Origin: Variovorax sp. YR216
Lineage (GTDB): Bacteria; Pseudomonadota; Gammaproteobacteria; Burkholderiales; Burkholderiaceae_C
Assembly (NCBI RefSeq): GCF_900107745.1
Contig: NZ_FNRO01000001.1
Coordinates: 868,001 to 932,000, forward strand
Direction: 5' to 3'
DNA length: 64,000 bases
Shown here in pieces: positions 39,559-50,380 of the stretch. Below the pieces are notes generated by a model. It ran no database searches. It was not told the DNA's origin and worked only from the letters and a program-made list of their open reading frames with translations. Both the position numbers and the translations under genes were made by a program. The stretch's first letter is position 1. Every line of letters begins with the position of its first letter.

Positions 39559-40071
39559 ATGCTGACGCAGATCCTTCTTCACACCCCCAAGTGGGTCTTC
39601 GGCCTCTTCGCACTGCTGCTGTGGCTCGGCGCCCGCCAGCTCATCGCCACCAGCCTGAGCATGACCCGCATGACGCTGATGCCGATCGTGATGGGCGGCC
39701 TGTCGATCTACGGCGTCGCGTCGGCCTTCGGCGACTCGATCGTCTCGCTGCTGGCATGGGCGGCCGTGGCCTTCGCGACGCTCGCGCTGGTGCTGCAACG
39801 CGGACTGCCCGCGGGCACGCGCTACGACGCGGCGGCGCGCCGCTTCCACGTTGCGGGGACCGCGGTGCCGCTGGCGCTCATGATGGGCATCTTCTTCACC
39901 AAGTACATCGTGGGCGTGCTGCTCGCCATGCATCCCGGACTCATGCGCCAGCCGACCTTCGCCATCGGGATCAGCGCGCTCTATGGTGCATTCACCGGCA
40001 TCTTCATCGGTCGCGCCATCCGGCTCTTGCGCCTCGCGATGCGCACCGAATCCTCGGCGCTCGCCGCCTGA
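39559..40071 (+). CDS. DUF6622-like membrane protein
   Basis: 170-residue integral membrane protein with about five hydrophobic helices. The start MLTQILLHTPKWVFGLFALL and the TRMTLMPIVMGGLSIYGVAS block are typical of small beta-proteobacterial membrane proteins annotated as DUF6622. A CACGGAGCGCACC ribosome-binding region precedes it. Function unknown. Same strand as its neighbours with 50- and 27-bp gaps, so it may be part of one transcript leading to the LytS/LytTR pair. Confidence 0.72.
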   Translation: MLTQILLHTPKWVFGLFALLLWLGARQLIATSLSMTRMTLMPIVMGGLSIYGVASAFGDSIVSLLAWAAVAFATLALVLQRGLPAGTRYDAAARRFHVAGTAVPLALMMGIFFTKYIVGVLLAMHPGLMRQPTFAIGISALYGAFTGIFIGRAIRLLRLAMRTESSALAA

Positions 40072-40098
40072 TCCGCCACCCGCAGCAGGAGTTTCAAC

Positions 40099-40383
40099 AT
40101 GACGACTGACGACATCGACCGCCTGGCCCGCAAGCGCGCGAAGGCCAAGATCGGCTGGTTCATCCATGCGGCGATCTATGCGACCGTCAACCTCGGGCTG
40201 CTCGCGCTGTCGGCGGCGAACGGCCGGGCCTGGGCTGTCTTTCCGCTGCTCGGCTGGGGCGTCGGCCTCCTGGCCCACGGGATCTCGGTCTGGCTGCTGC
40301 CGCCCGGCGGCGCGCTGCTCGAAAGGATGACCGAGCGCGAACGCACCAGGCTGACCGGCGGCGCCAAGGGAGACCCGTGGTGA
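40099..40383 (+). CDS. 2TM-domain protein
   Basis: 94-residue protein with a basic N terminus (RLARKRAKAKIGWFIHAAIY) and two membrane helices joined by a short loop, the layout of the 2TM family. Such domains often accompany LytTR regulators or membrane histidine kinases, and here a LytS/LytTR pair follows two genes later. The stop overlaps the GTG start of the next gene. Confidence 0.75.
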   Translation: MTTDDIDRLARKRAKAKIGWFIHAAIYATVNLGLLALSAANGRAWAVFPLLGWGVGLLAHGISVWLLPPGGALLERMTERERTRLTGGAKGDPW

Positions 40384-41417
40384 AGGCCGGCGCACGACGC
40401 CTGCTGGCCCTGGCGCTCGCCGGCCTGCTGGGCCATGCCGCATCGGCGGCCACCGGCGTGGCGGTGCTGCCTGCCCCGCCGGACACCGGCCCGGTCACGG
40501 TGTTCTACCCGACCGCTGCCGCGCCGGCCCGCTTCACCCGCGGCCCGTTTTCCTTCGATCTGGCCGCCGACGCCATCCCGCTGCGCGGCAACGGCCAGCT
40601 GATCGTCATGTCGCACGGCTCCGGCGGCTCGCCCTGGCCGCAGGCCGATCTGGCGATCGCACTGGTGGACGCCGGCTTCACCGTCGCCATGCCGGAGCAT
40701 GCGGGCGACAACTACCGCGATATGCGCGATGTCGGTCCGCCCACCTGGCGCCATCGCCCTCGCGAGGTGTCCCAAGCCATCGATGCAATGGCGGCCGACC
40801 CGCGTTTCGCGCCGCTGCTCGACTTCGGCCATGTCGGCGTCTACGGCATGTCCGCCGGCGGGCTCACTGCCTTGACCCTGGCCGGCGCGCGCTGGTCGCC
40901 GGCCTTGCTGAACGCCCATTGCCAGGCGCATCTGGCGGAGGACTTCCCGGCCTGCGTGGGTCTCGCGACGTCGCTCACGGGCGGCATGCTGGATGGCTTG
41001 CGCCTCAAGGCCTCCCGCCGGGCGATCGACTGGAAGCTGGGCAGCCAGACCGCGCTCGAATCCTGGACGGATCCAAGGGTCACTGCGGCGGTAGCGGCGG
41101 TGCCCATGGCAGCGACCATCGAGATGACCTCGCTCGCGAAGCCCCGCATTCCCCTGGGACTGGTGCGCGCGGGCCATGACGAGTGGCTCGCCCCGCAATG
41201 GCACATCGACGCGGTGCGCGCCGCCTGCGGCGCCCACTGCACGCTGATTGCCGACATGCCCACCGCGGGCCACGGCTCGATCCTGTCGCCGCAGGTGCCG
41301 GACCTGCCTGAGCGCGCGGCGCGGCTCCTGAACGACCCGCCGGGCTTCGACCGGGCGAGCCTGCCCGGCGTCTACGACGCCATCGCCCGCTTCTTCATCC
41401 AGAATCTGGCGCCATGA
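40380..41417 (+). CDS. secreted alpha/beta hydrolase, dienelactone hydrolase-like
   Basis: 345-residue protein with a signal peptide (ARRLLALALAGLLGHAASA) and an alpha/beta-hydrolase domain. HGSGGSPWPQADLA is the oxyanion region, GVYGMSAGGLTALTLAG the nucleophile elbow (Ser in GMSAG), and AGHGSI near the end carries the likely His. Cysteines at 'AHCQ..ACVG' and 'ACGAHC' may form disulfides in the periplasm. GTG 40380 overlaps the previous stop (GTGA) and has GGGAG at good spacing; GTG 40377 is the alternative. It overlaps the histidine kinase gene by four bases. Confidence 0.8.
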   Translation: MKAGARRLLALALAGLLGHAASAATGVAVLPAPPDTGPVTVFYPTAAAPARFTRGPFSFDLAADAIPLRGNGQLIVMSHGSGGSPWPQADLAIALVDAGFTVAMPEHAGDNYRDMRDVGPPTWRHRPREVSQAIDAMAADPRFAPLLDFGHVGVYGMSAGGLTALTLAGARWSPALLNAHCQAHLAEDFPACVGLATSLTGGMLDGLRLKASRRAIDWKLGSQTALESWTDPRVTAAVAAVPMAATIEMTSLAKPRIPLGLVRAGHDEWLAPQWHIDAVRAACGAHCTLIADMPTAGHGSILSPQVPDLPERAARLLNDPPGFDRASLPGVYDAIARFFIQNLAP

Positions 41418-42475
41418 AGATTCACTGGTTCAGTGCCGGCCGGCACTACCTGCAAGTCATTGCGTTCTGCTGCGTGGTGGCGGTACTGACGACCGCGATC
41501 TGGCCGAACAAGACCTACCTGATGCAGGTCGGCTATGCCTTGTCGGTGGGCACCGTCATCTGGGCCGTGATCGAGTTCGGGCGCTATCTCGTCGACGAGC
41601 GCCACTGCCATACCGACAGCACCGGCGGCCATGGCTGGCCGAAGGGCTGGCGCGGCCTCCTGCTGACGGTCGTGGGCATCGGCAGCGGCTTCCTGGTCGG
41701 GGACCGCGTGGGCGACTACCTGTTCGGCTACACCAATGTCTCTTCGCCGCGCGACAACGCCATCAGCCTGGTCATCACCATCGTCGCCGGCGCTGCCGCC
41801 AGCTTCTACTTCCATGCGCGCGGCAGGGCCGCCGCGCTGACCGCCAAGATCGCGACCGCCGAACGCGATGCCGGCGAAGCCAGGCTCAAGCTGCTCGAAG
41901 CCCAGCTCGAGCCGCACATGCTCTTCAACACACTGGCCAATCTGCGCGCGCTGATCGCGGTCGATCCACCGCGTGCCATCGAGATGCTCGACCATCTCAA
42001 CGACTTCCTGCGGGTCACCCTCGCCGGCTCGCGTGCCACTTCTCATCCGCTGGCTTCCGAATTCGATCGCCTCCGCGACTACCTCGAACTCATGTCGGTG
42101 CGCATGGGGCCGCGCCTGCGCTACTCGCTCGATCTCCCCGATGCCCTGCGGAACCAGCCCGTTCCACCCCTCTTGCTGCAGCCCCTGGTGGAGAACAGCA
42201 TTCGCCACGGCCTGGAACCGCGCGTCGAAGGCGGTGAGGTCGTCGTGCGCGCCCGGCGCGACGGCGCAAGCCTGCTGATCGAAGTGACCGACACCGGCGT
42301 GGGCATCGATGCCGAGGCAGCCGAGCCGTCCAAGGGCGACGGATTCGGAATCGCACAGGTCCGCGAACGCCTCCAGACCGTCTACGGACCGCAAAGCGCC
42401 ATGACCATGGCCCCGCTGCCGACCGGCGGAACGCGCGCGGCCATCCGCTTTCCCCTGTCCGTGCAAATCGAATGA
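41414..42475 (+). CDS. LytS/YehU-type sensor histidine kinase
   Basis: 353-residue membrane histidine kinase. About four membrane helices in residues 12-135 form the sensor. The His_kinase domain has EAQLEPHMLFNTLANLRALI with His 168 as phospho-acceptor, then an ATPase domain (ENSIRHGLEP N-box, DTGVGID G1). It starts four bases before the hydrolase stop (ATGA) and its own stop overlaps the response regulator start, so hydrolase, kinase and regulator are one translationally coupled unit. The signal is unknown. Confidence 0.9.
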   Translation: MKIHWFSAGRHYLQVIAFCCVVAVLTTAIWPNKTYLMQVGYALSVGTVIWAVIEFGRYLVDERHCHTDSTGGHGWPKGWRGLLLTVVGIGSGFLVGDRVGDYLFGYTNVSSPRDNAISLVITIVAGAAASFYFHARGRAAALTAKIATAERDAGEARLKLLEAQLEPHMLFNTLANLRALIAVDPPRAIEMLDHLNDFLRVTLAGSRATSHPLASEFDRLRDYLELMSVRMGPRLRYSLDLPDALRNQPVPPLLLQPLVENSIRHGLEPRVEGGEVVVRARRDGASLLIEVTDTGVGIDAEAAEPSKGDGFGIAQVRERLQTVYGPQSAMTMAPLPTGGTRAAIRFPLSVQIE

Positions 42476-43296
42476 ATCCGACCGCACTCATCGCTGAAGA
42501 CGAGCCGCTGCTCGCGCAAGCCCTTCGTGCCGAACTGGCTGCCGCATGGCCTGAACTGCAGGTGATCGCCAGTGTCGGCGACGGCCGCAGCGCAGTGCGC
42601 GAGGCGCTCGAACAGCTTCCGCAGGTGCTCTTCCTGGACATCCGCATGCCCGGCCTCGACGGACTGGGCGTGGCCACCGAGCTGGCAGATGCGTGGCCGA
42701 TCGACGAGGCACCCATGCCGCAGCTCGTCTTCGTCACTGCCTACGACGAATACGCCGCACGCGCCTTCGATGCGCAGGCCATCGACTATGTGCTCAAGCC
42801 GGTGCAGTCCGAGCGGCTGCGGCGTACGGTGGCGCGGTTGCAGTCTGTGCTGGAACTGCGCTCGTCCTCTTCAGTGCCTGCCGACGATGCGCTCGCCAGC
42901 ACGCTCGCGCAATGGAGAAAGGTACTGGGCGCTGCCGAATCCGCACCGGGTGCGGCTGCGCCGCTCAAACTGATCCCGGCGAGCCAGGCCGGCGCATCAG
43001 GCAACACGATCCGCATGGTGCCGATCGATGAAGTGCAGTACTTCGAGGCGGCCGACAAGTACGTTCGCGTGATCACCGCACAGAACGAATACCTTATTCG
43101 CACACCGCTCAAGCAATTGCTTCCGCAGCTCGATCTGCAGGTCTTCTGGCAGGTCCATCGGGCGGCGGTGGTGCGAGCCGACGCCATCGAAGCGGTTCAC
43201 CGCGACGAGGCGGGCAAGCAGCACCTGACGCTGCGCGGACGATCCGAAAAGATCCCCGTGAGCCGCCTGTATGCGCACCTCTTCAGGGCCATGTAG
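42472..43296 (+). CDS. LytTR-type response regulator
   Basis: 274-residue partner of the preceding kinase. Receiver domain (1-120) with acidic pair Glu 9/Asp 10, phospho-acceptor Asp 56 in LFLDIRMPGLDG, and YVLKPV Lys near 102. The C-terminal LytTR DNA-binding domain is about 170-274 (DEVQYFEAADKYVRVITAQN, FWQVHRAAVVRADAI). LytTR proteins bind direct repeats at a distance from promoters. Genes controlled are not evident; the upstream small membrane genes are candidates. Confidence 0.92.
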   Translation: MNPTALIAEDEPLLAQALRAELAAAWPELQVIASVGDGRSAVREALEQLPQVLFLDIRMPGLDGLGVATELADAWPIDEAPMPQLVFVTAYDEYAARAFDAQAIDYVLKPVQSERLRRTVARLQSVLELRSSSSVPADDALASTLAQWRKVLGAAESAPGAAAPLKLIPASQAGASGNTIRMVPIDEVQYFEAADKYVRVITAQNEYLIRTPLKQLLPQLDLQVFWQVHRAAVVRADAIEAVHRDEAGKQHLTLRGRSEKIPVSRLYAHLFRAM

Positions 43297-43337
43297 TCCC
43301 CGACCGACACCGCAAGAACGAGGCCAAACATGAAAAG

Positions 43338-43372
43338 AAAAGGCCGGCCCTTTTCAAGGGGCCGGCCTTTTC
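43338..43372. terminator. bidirectional rho-independent terminator
   Basis: AAAAGGCCGGCCC ... GGGGCCGGCCTTTT with a seven-base loop, 40 bases after the LytTR stop and 36 bases beyond the stop of the convergent Tyr/Pro-rich gene. A and T runs on both sides let it serve both. Confidence 0.88.
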
Positions 43373-43408
43373 ATGTGACAGCAGGCTATTGAGATGTGAA
43401 GCTAACGC

Positions 43409-43762
43409 TCAGCGGTAGTAACCGTGGCCATACCCGTGCCCGTGCCCGCGCCCGTAGTAGTACGGCCCCGGGTAGTACACAGGAGCCGGCCGGTAGTAGC
43501 GAGGCGCCGGCGCGTAGTACACGGGGGCTGGGCGGACGTACACCGGGGCCGGGGCCACATAGGCCGCTGGCGGGTAATACACGGGCGCCGGCGCGACGTA
43601 ATACGGTTGCGGCGATGCGACACCCACGGCCACGCCGGGGACGTTGACACCCACCGACCAGGCAACATTGGCTGCGCTCGCCGACGCTGCGGCAAAGAGC
43701 GCACCGGCGGCGACAGCGCCTGCAGCGGCCCATTTGAAGAGTGTGGATCGAGTTGTGCTCAT
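43409..43762 (-). CDS. secreted Tyr/Pro-rich repeat protein
   Basis: 117-residue protein. Signal peptide about 1-31 (LFKWAAAGAVAAGALFAAAS, cut after ASA), a short SVGVNVPGVAVGV strand, then imperfect repeats of the form PVYYxPAP (YYVAPAPVYYPPAAYVAPAP, VYVRPAPVYYAPAP), and a Gly/His/Tyr tail. This pattern is common in short secreted proteins of Burkholderiales and is likely surface-exposed or matrix-associated; its function is unknown. ATG 43762 has CAGGAG upstream. Repetitive codons make slippage possible. Confidence 0.8.
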   Translation of the reverse strand: MSTTRSTLFKWAAAGAVAAGALFAAASASAANVAWSVGVNVPGVAVGVASPQPYYVAPAPVYYPPAAYVAPAPVYVRPAPVYYAPAPRYYRPAPVYYPGPYYYGRGHGHGYGHGYYR

Positions 43763-43899
43763 GTCTGGACTCCTGTTGAAATGGGCGTATCGACCGCCCA
43801 TGTAGGTATTCAACGCGGCGAGTGTCAATGTGGTGTACGACGCTCTGTGAAGAAGGTAGCGAAAGGTAACGGGGCTCTAGCGGCACGTAGAATGCGTGA

Positions 43900-45705
<1,806 letters not shown>

Positions 45706-45755
45706 GTCGCTACGAACGACCCGCATCCCATGAAACCGGCACGCCCCAAGCCAGA

Positions 45756-45842
45756 AACCCCGCGGAACCGGCTTGGCCGGGCCGCCGGGGTTGCCCCCTG
45801 CAAGGGGGTGCCCGAGCCACACGAAGTGGGCGAGGCTGGGGG
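45756..45842 (-). repeat. dispersed structured 3'-UTR repeat, copy D
   Basis: Minus-strand copy beginning CCCCCAGCCTCGCCCACTTC, 6 bases after the TAG (45851-45849) of the AstE/AspA-like gene. Outer arms AACCCC (45756-45761) and GGGGTT (45787-45792), inner stem CCCGGCCAAGCCGG. It lies between convergent genes. Confidence 0.87.
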
Positions 45843-45848
45843 TGGGTT

Positions 45849-46778
45849 CTAAAGCGGTTTTGTCAGGTAGACCGCTTCGCGTCCCACGATCACACGCTGC
45901 GCCGGCATGAACACGGTGCAGTCGTCGCACGGCGCGCGGATCTCGTCGGGCCCGTTGTTCGCGATGAGCTCGCCCTTGGCGAAGGTCTCGAAGCCGATCA
46001 GCGGCCGCACGAAGCGGAAGTCCTCCGACTGGATGACATGCGTCTGCAGCAGCTCGTAGCGGCGCTGCGGCGCAGGCGGCGAAGTGGGCGCCTTGTCGAT
46101 CAAACCGAAGTGTGCGAGGAAGCGCAGCGTCACTTCAGTCGCGAGATCGGCCGCCGACTGCTTGAAGTGCTGGCCGCACTCGACCACCACCGCGGCGCCC
46201 GGCGCATCCGCGCCCGCATGCAGCCCATGCTGGATCAGCGGCGTGCCCGAGCCCAGTCCGGCCGGCATCACGAGATGAACCGGCGGCAGGCCGATCGCCA
46301 TCGCGACCTTCGCATTGCGCTCGTACGCCGGGTACACCCAGAAAGGCACGACGTCCTGGCTGGTGGAATGGATGTCGAGGATGTGATCCGCCGCCGCCAC
46401 CACCGGCCGCAGCTCGCGCGCGCGGCGCAGCTCGGGGCTGTCCTCCGGCCCGTCGAGCCATTCGTCGGACCACACGCGGTTGAGGTTGTGCACGATCTGC
46501 CGGTTGTCGAAGGGCTTGGCCGGATCGAAGGCGTTGTAGGCCTCCACATGCGCAAAGCTCACGGTCAGCGTGCCGACAAGGGGCCGGACGCCGGTGTCGA
46601 GCAGATGGGTCGCCGCCACCATCCCGCAGATCTCGTTGCCGTGGGTCAGCGCGTTGATCAGGACATGCGGACCGGGCTTGCCGGATTCGAAACGGTGGAC
46701 GTAGTCGATGCCGGTGTTGCCTTGGCGATAGGCCGAAATGTCGCGCGGGAGCACTTCGAGATCGGGAGTCTGTGTCAT
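45849..46778 (-). CDS. succinylglutamate desuccinylase/aspartoacylase family protein
   Basis: 309-residue zinc amidohydrolase of the M14-related AstE/AspA family. Zinc ligands His 46 and Glu 49 in ALTHGNEICG and His 137 in LDIHSTSQD; NLNRVWSDEW (about 99-107) and VVVECGQHF (catalytic Glu near 198) are also conserved. It should release an amino acid from an N-acyl derivative. No other arginine-succinyltransferase pathway genes are adjacent, so a general N-acyl-amino-acid deacylase role is as likely as AstE itself. Confidence 0.87.
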   Translation of the reverse strand: MTQTPDLEVLPRDISAYRQGNTGIDYVHRFESGKPGPHVLINALTHGNEICGMVAATHLLDTGVRPLVGTLTVSFAHVEAYNAFDPAKPFDNRQIVHNLNRVWSDEWLDGPEDSPELRRARELRPVVAAADHILDIHSTSQDVVPFWVYPAYERNAKVAMAIGLPPVHLVMPAGLGSGTPLIQHGLHAGADAPGAAVVVECGQHFKQSAADLATEVTLRFLAHFGLIDKAPTSPPAPQRRYELLQTHVIQSEDFRFVRPLIGFETFAKGELIANNGPDEIRAPCDDCTVFMPAQRVIVGREAVYLTKPL

Positions 46779-46867
46779 TGAGGGGATTTTTCTCCGATGA
46801 AGAACCGCAGTGCGGCCGGATCCGCAAGTTTGCTACACCTTGCGACCGCACGCAGGCGGGCGCCGGA

Positions 46868-46884
46868 GGCCCATCGATTGGGCC
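46868..46884. promoter_or_regulatory. inverted repeat upstream of hsdM
   Basis: Perfect palindrome GGCCCA-TCGAT-TGGGCC, 47 bases before the hsdM start and in the 153-bp gap after a divergent gene. It could be a regulator site or a hairpin; no -10 element is convincing nearby. Confidence 0.35.
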
Positions 46885-46931
46885 GTAGACTCGCGGGCCA
46901 TCCATGAGAACCCGCGTTCAAGAACCATTCC

Positions 46932-48587
46932 ATGCCTCTGACCGCTGAAATGCGACGGTCGATCGACCAGATTCGCGACTACCTCTTTGGCGGCGGCTAT
47001 CCCGATCCCGTCAGCAATGCGGAACAGTTGTCTTTCCTCTTTTTCTTCTTCCTGCTGGAGACCATCGACGACGAGAACAGAAAACGCGCCGAGGTCCTGA
47101 AAGAGCCGTTTGCGAGCATCTTCGATGGCGAATGGACGCTCCGGAGCACCGAGACTTCCGCGCGCGAAGGCGGTCGCCTCGCCACCGTACTGCGCACCGC
47201 GGCGCGGACGATCCCGCGGAGCCGCTTCCGCTGGACTGTCTGGGCCCGGGAGATGGGGGGCCAGGCGCTCGTGGACTTCGTGGGCGATCAGGTCTTCCCG
47301 TTCTTCGCCGAGATCGGTGCGGCCGGCGCGCACGACTTCATGCGCGCAGCGCGCCTCGGCATCCACGACCCGACGGTGCTGACGCAGGTCGTCCGGCTCG
47401 TGGACGGGCTCGGCCTGGCCGATGCCGACTCCGACACCAAGGGCGATCTCTTCGAGCACGTCCTGCGGCAGATCAGGCAGGCGGGCGAGCTCGGGCAGTT
47501 CCGCACGCCGCGCCACATCATCCGGCGCATCGTCGAGATGGTCGACCCGACCATCGGCGAGACCATCTACGACCCGGCCGCAGGCACCGCGGGCTTTCTG
47601 GTGGCGGCGTACAACCACATCCGGCTCCGGAATTCATCGCCCGAGACGATCGTCGAGATCGAAGTCGACGGGAAGCCCCAGCCGCGCGGTCTGGGCGATC
47701 TGCTCACGCCCGAGGATCTCGACGTGCTGCGCAACAGGACCTTCTACGGCAACGACGTCGACCCGAAGATGGTGCGGCTCGCCACGATGAATCTCCGGCT
47801 GCGCGGGCTGGACAAGGTGCGCATCCTCCAGCGCAACGTGCTGACCTCCGTCCTCGACGAAGCCAGCAAGGACGAACTCGGCCTGCCGCCCGACGGCTAC
47901 GACCTGGTGCTGGCGAACCCGCCCTTCTCCGGCCGTGTCGACAAGGAGCGCATCGTGGATGGGGTGCGCGTGGGCACCACGAGCAGTACCGAGCTGCTGT
48001 TCCTCAAATACCTGCAGGACAGCCTGCGCGACGGCGGCCGCGCCGCGGTCGTCGTGCCCGAAGGGGTGCTCTTCGGCTCGACCAGCGCACACCTGGAACT
48101 GCGGCGCCAGCTCGTCGAGAGCAACCAGGTCGATGCCGTGCTGAGCCTGCCGGGCGGCGTCTTCCAGCCCTACTCGGGCGTGAAGACCTCGGTGCTGTTC
48201 TTCCGCAAGGGCGGGATCACCCGGCGCGTGCTGTTCCTCCATGTGGACGAAGACGGCTACGAATTCGACGCCAACCACGACACGCCCAACGAGGACGATG
48301 ACCTGCCGCGCGTGGCGGCCGCGTATGCGCAGCGCGAAGCCTCGCTTTCACGCTGGGAGGCTCGCGAGCCCGACGCCGACTGGAGCGAAAAGTGGTGGTT
48401 CGCCGATGCAGCCGCGCTGCGCGACAACAGCTACAACCTCACGGCCAGCCGATACCGCCCGTTGAGCAGCAGCGAGGCCGAACACCAGGACTTCCTCGAG
48501 CTACTCGACGACGTGATCGCGAGGGAACTCGAACTGGTCAAGGTGATGGAGACACTGCGAGACATGGTCAGGGAGTACAAGGCGTGA
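46932..48587 (+). CDS. hsdM: type I restriction-modification methylation subunit HsdM
   Basis: 551-residue adenine-N6 methyltransferase. N-terminal helical HsdM_N domain (about 1-140), then LGQFRTPRHIIRRIVEMVDP and the AdoMet motif DPAAGTAGFLVAAYNHIRL, and the catalytic NPPF motif in YDLVLANPPFSGRVD. Target-recognition comes from the following HsdS, whose GTG overlaps its stop. Length and motifs are complete, so it should be active. No hsdR restriction gene occurs anywhere in the window, so by itself this is a modification-only pair. Confidence 0.92.
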   Translation: MPLTAEMRRSIDQIRDYLFGGGYPDPVSNAEQLSFLFFFFLLETIDDENRKRAEVLKEPFASIFDGEWTLRSTETSAREGGRLATVLRTAARTIPRSRFRWTVWAREMGGQALVDFVGDQVFPFFAEIGAAGAHDFMRAARLGIHDPTVLTQVVRLVDGLGLADADSDTKGDLFEHVLRQIRQAGELGQFRTPRHIIRRIVEMVDPTIGETIYDPAAGTAGFLVAAYNHIRLRNSSPETIVEIEVDGKPQPRGLGDLLTPEDLDVLRNRTFYGNDVDPKMVRLATMNLRLRGLDKVRILQRNVLTSVLDEASKDELGLPPDGYDLVLANPPFSGRVDKERIVDGVRVGTTSSTELLFLKYLQDSLRDGGRAAVVVPEGVLFGSTSAHLELRRQLVESNQVDAVLSLPGGVFQPYSGVKTSVLFFRKGGITRRVLFLHVDEDGYEFDANHDTPNEDDDLPRVAAAYAQREASLSRWEAREPDADWSEKWWFADAAALRDNSYNLTASRYRPLSSSEAEHQDFLELLDDVIARELELVKVMETLRDMVREYKA

Positions 48588-49762
48588 CAGCGCCCCGGAT
48601 CGCGCTGCGGCAGGTGGTCGAGGCGAAAACGGGCACGATGAACCCGTCCGCCTGGCCCGACGATCCGATCACCTACATCGACGTCACGGCCGTCGACAAC
48701 AGAACCAAGACCATCGCCGGCGCGCGGACGATGCGCGGCGCCGAAGCACCAAGCCGCGCGCGCAGGCTGCTGCGCACCGGCGACGTGCTGGTCTCCACCG
48801 TTCGGCCCAACCTCAACGCGGTGGCGCTGGTGCCTGATTCGCTCGACGGCGAAGTGGCGAGCACCGCGTTCTGCGTGTTGCGTGCGACGCCGCGCGTGCT
48901 GCCCGAATACATCTATTTCTTCGTCCAATCGGCGCGGTTCATCCGGGGTCTGGAGCGCCTCGCGAAAGGCGCGCTGTACCCGGCCGTTTCCGAGTCATGC
49001 GTGTTCGACCAGGAGATTCCCCTGCCGTCGCTCGAGAAGCAGCGCCGCATCGTCGACATGCTGCTGTGCGCGCAACGGGCGCTGCGCCTGCGCCGCGAAA
49101 TACGGGAACGAACGGTACGACTGCTGCCGGCGCTCTATACCCACGCCTTTGGCGACTCCGTTGCCAATCCGAAGAGTTGGCCGGTGGTGCCGCTCGAAAG
49201 CCTGCTGAAGATGTCGCCGCAGAACGGGCTGTACAAGCACAGGTCGACCTATGGCGACGGCACGCCGATCGTGCGGATCGACAGCTTCCGTGACGGCGAC
49301 CTCTGCGAACCGGTGCGCCTGAAGCGGCTTCGCCTCGACGACAACGAAGGCCGGCAGTACGCGCTCGCCGAAGGTGACATCCTGGTCAACCGCGTCAACA
49401 GCACGGAGCACCTGGGCAAGAGCGTGTTGATCCGTGCGCTGCCGGAGCCGACGGTGTTCGAGTCGAACATGATGCGACTGGTCGTCGATCCGGAACGGGC
49501 GCTTCCGCAGTACGTTGCCTCCGCGCTGCAGACGACGCGTACGCGGCAGCACTTCCTGCGGAACGCGAAGCGCGCAATCAACCAGGCGAGCCTGAACCAG
49601 AAGGACTTGAGGACGGTGCCGATCATGCTGCCGCCCCTGGACAAGCAAGCCCCCTTCGCGCGCTACGCCGACTTCACCGCATCGGCGAGAGGGACCGAGG
49701 CGCAGATGATCTCGAACGCGGAAGCGACGCTGGCATCGCTGCTGGCGAAGGTCTTCGGCTGA
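48584..49762 (+). CDS. hsdS: type I specificity subunit HsdS
   Basis: 392-residue protein with two target-recognition domains, each followed by a conserved helix. The first ends LPSLEKQRRIVDMLLCAQRA (about 155-175) and the second LPPLDKQAPFARYADFTASA. The first domain starts RIALRQVVEAKTGT; the second has GTPIVRIDSF and NRVNSTEHLG. The start GTG 48584 overlaps the HsdM stop (GTGA), so the two are coupled. It sets the DNA sequence methylated by HsdM. It is not recognisably truncated. Confidence 0.88.
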   Translation: MTAPRIALRQVVEAKTGTMNPSAWPDDPITYIDVTAVDNRTKTIAGARTMRGAEAPSRARRLLRTGDVLVSTVRPNLNAVALVPDSLDGEVASTAFCVLRATPRVLPEYIYFFVQSARFIRGLERLAKGALYPAVSESCVFDQEIPLPSLEKQRRIVDMLLCAQRALRLRREIRERTVRLLPALYTHAFGDSVANPKSWPVVPLESLLKMSPQNGLYKHRSTYGDGTPIVRIDSFRDGDLCEPVRLKRLRLDDNEGRQYALAEGDILVNRVNSTEHLGKSVLIRALPEPTVFESNMMRLVVDPERALPQYVASALQTTRTRQHFLRNAKRAINQASLNQKDLRTVPIMLPPLDKQAPFARYADFTASARGTEAQMISNAEATLASLLAKVFG

Positions 49763-49771
49763 TCGTCCGGA

Positions 49772-50380
49772 TCACCCGGACTTCTTCGCCGCTTCCACCA
49801 GCGCACGGATCGCCCAGCGCCGGACCTTCTGGGCCTCCGCGTCGTCGAGTTGAAGCACATCCTTGAAGACGACCATCGCCTCGGTGCCGATGACGAGCGC
49901 GAGCGCGCGGCTGAGATTCCTGAAAGCCGCGGGCTTGAATTGATCCCGAGCCGGCTCGAGCGCCGCCTCGATCAGCGGCGTGCGGCGGTTCTGCCGCGCC
50001 GGCAGTCCGTCCGGCTCGCCCCGCACCGCGCTTTCCACCGAACGCGCCAGCAGCAACCGCAGCGCCGCCTCGTTGGCGCGGATCATGCCGTGAAGCGCGC
50101 CGTCGACACGCTCCAGTCGCTGAACCGGGTCGTGCGCCGGCGCATCGCGAAGCACATCGGAGGGCTCCGGCACCGCCACATCGAGCGAAGCCTCGTGATG
50201 CAGCGCATCGACATTGGGGAAGTAACGGTACGCGGTCGCGCGCGACACCGCGGCCTCTTCGGCGATCTCCTCCAGGCTGGGCTTGCGCCCCTGCTTCATG
50301 AGGCGCGCCGCGGCCTGGAGCAAGTCCTTGCGGGTGCGGCGTCGCTGGTTGGGACGGCCGACCGTTTCGGTGTCGCTCAT
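49772..50380 (-). CDS. TetR/AcrR family regulator
   Basis: 202-residue TetR-type repressor. DNA-binding domain 15-65 (RKDLLQAAARLMKQGRKPSL, EEIAEEAAVSRATAYRYFPN). The rest is a helical ligand-binding region, no family-specific ligand apparent. Its ATG 50380 is the third ATGAGCGA of a tandem repeat and is preceded by GGAGG at ideal spacing. It is downstream of an NTF2-like and an aldo/keto reductase gene, same strand. The perfect inverted repeat 50960-50981 between those two is its most likely operator. Confidence 0.9.
   Translation of the reverse strand: MSDTETVGRPNQRRRTRKDLLQAAARLMKQGRKPSLEEIAEEAAVSRATAYRYFPNVDALHHEASLDVAVPEPSDVLRDAPAHDPVQRLERVDGALHGMIRANEAALRLLLARSVESAVRGEPDGLPARQNRRTPLIEAALEPARDQFKPAAFRNLSRALALVIGTEAMVVFKDVLQLDDAEAQKVRRWAIRALVEAAKKSG

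Noticed and set aside
43409..43762. PVYYxPAP repeats as a DNA repeat element
   Set aside because: The repeats follow the reading frame of a secreted protein and do not occur elsewhere in the window.
46932..49762. Part of a BREX, DISARM or other defence island
   Set aside because: Only hsdM and hsdS are present; no PglZ, BrxC, helicase or nuclease genes are nearby.
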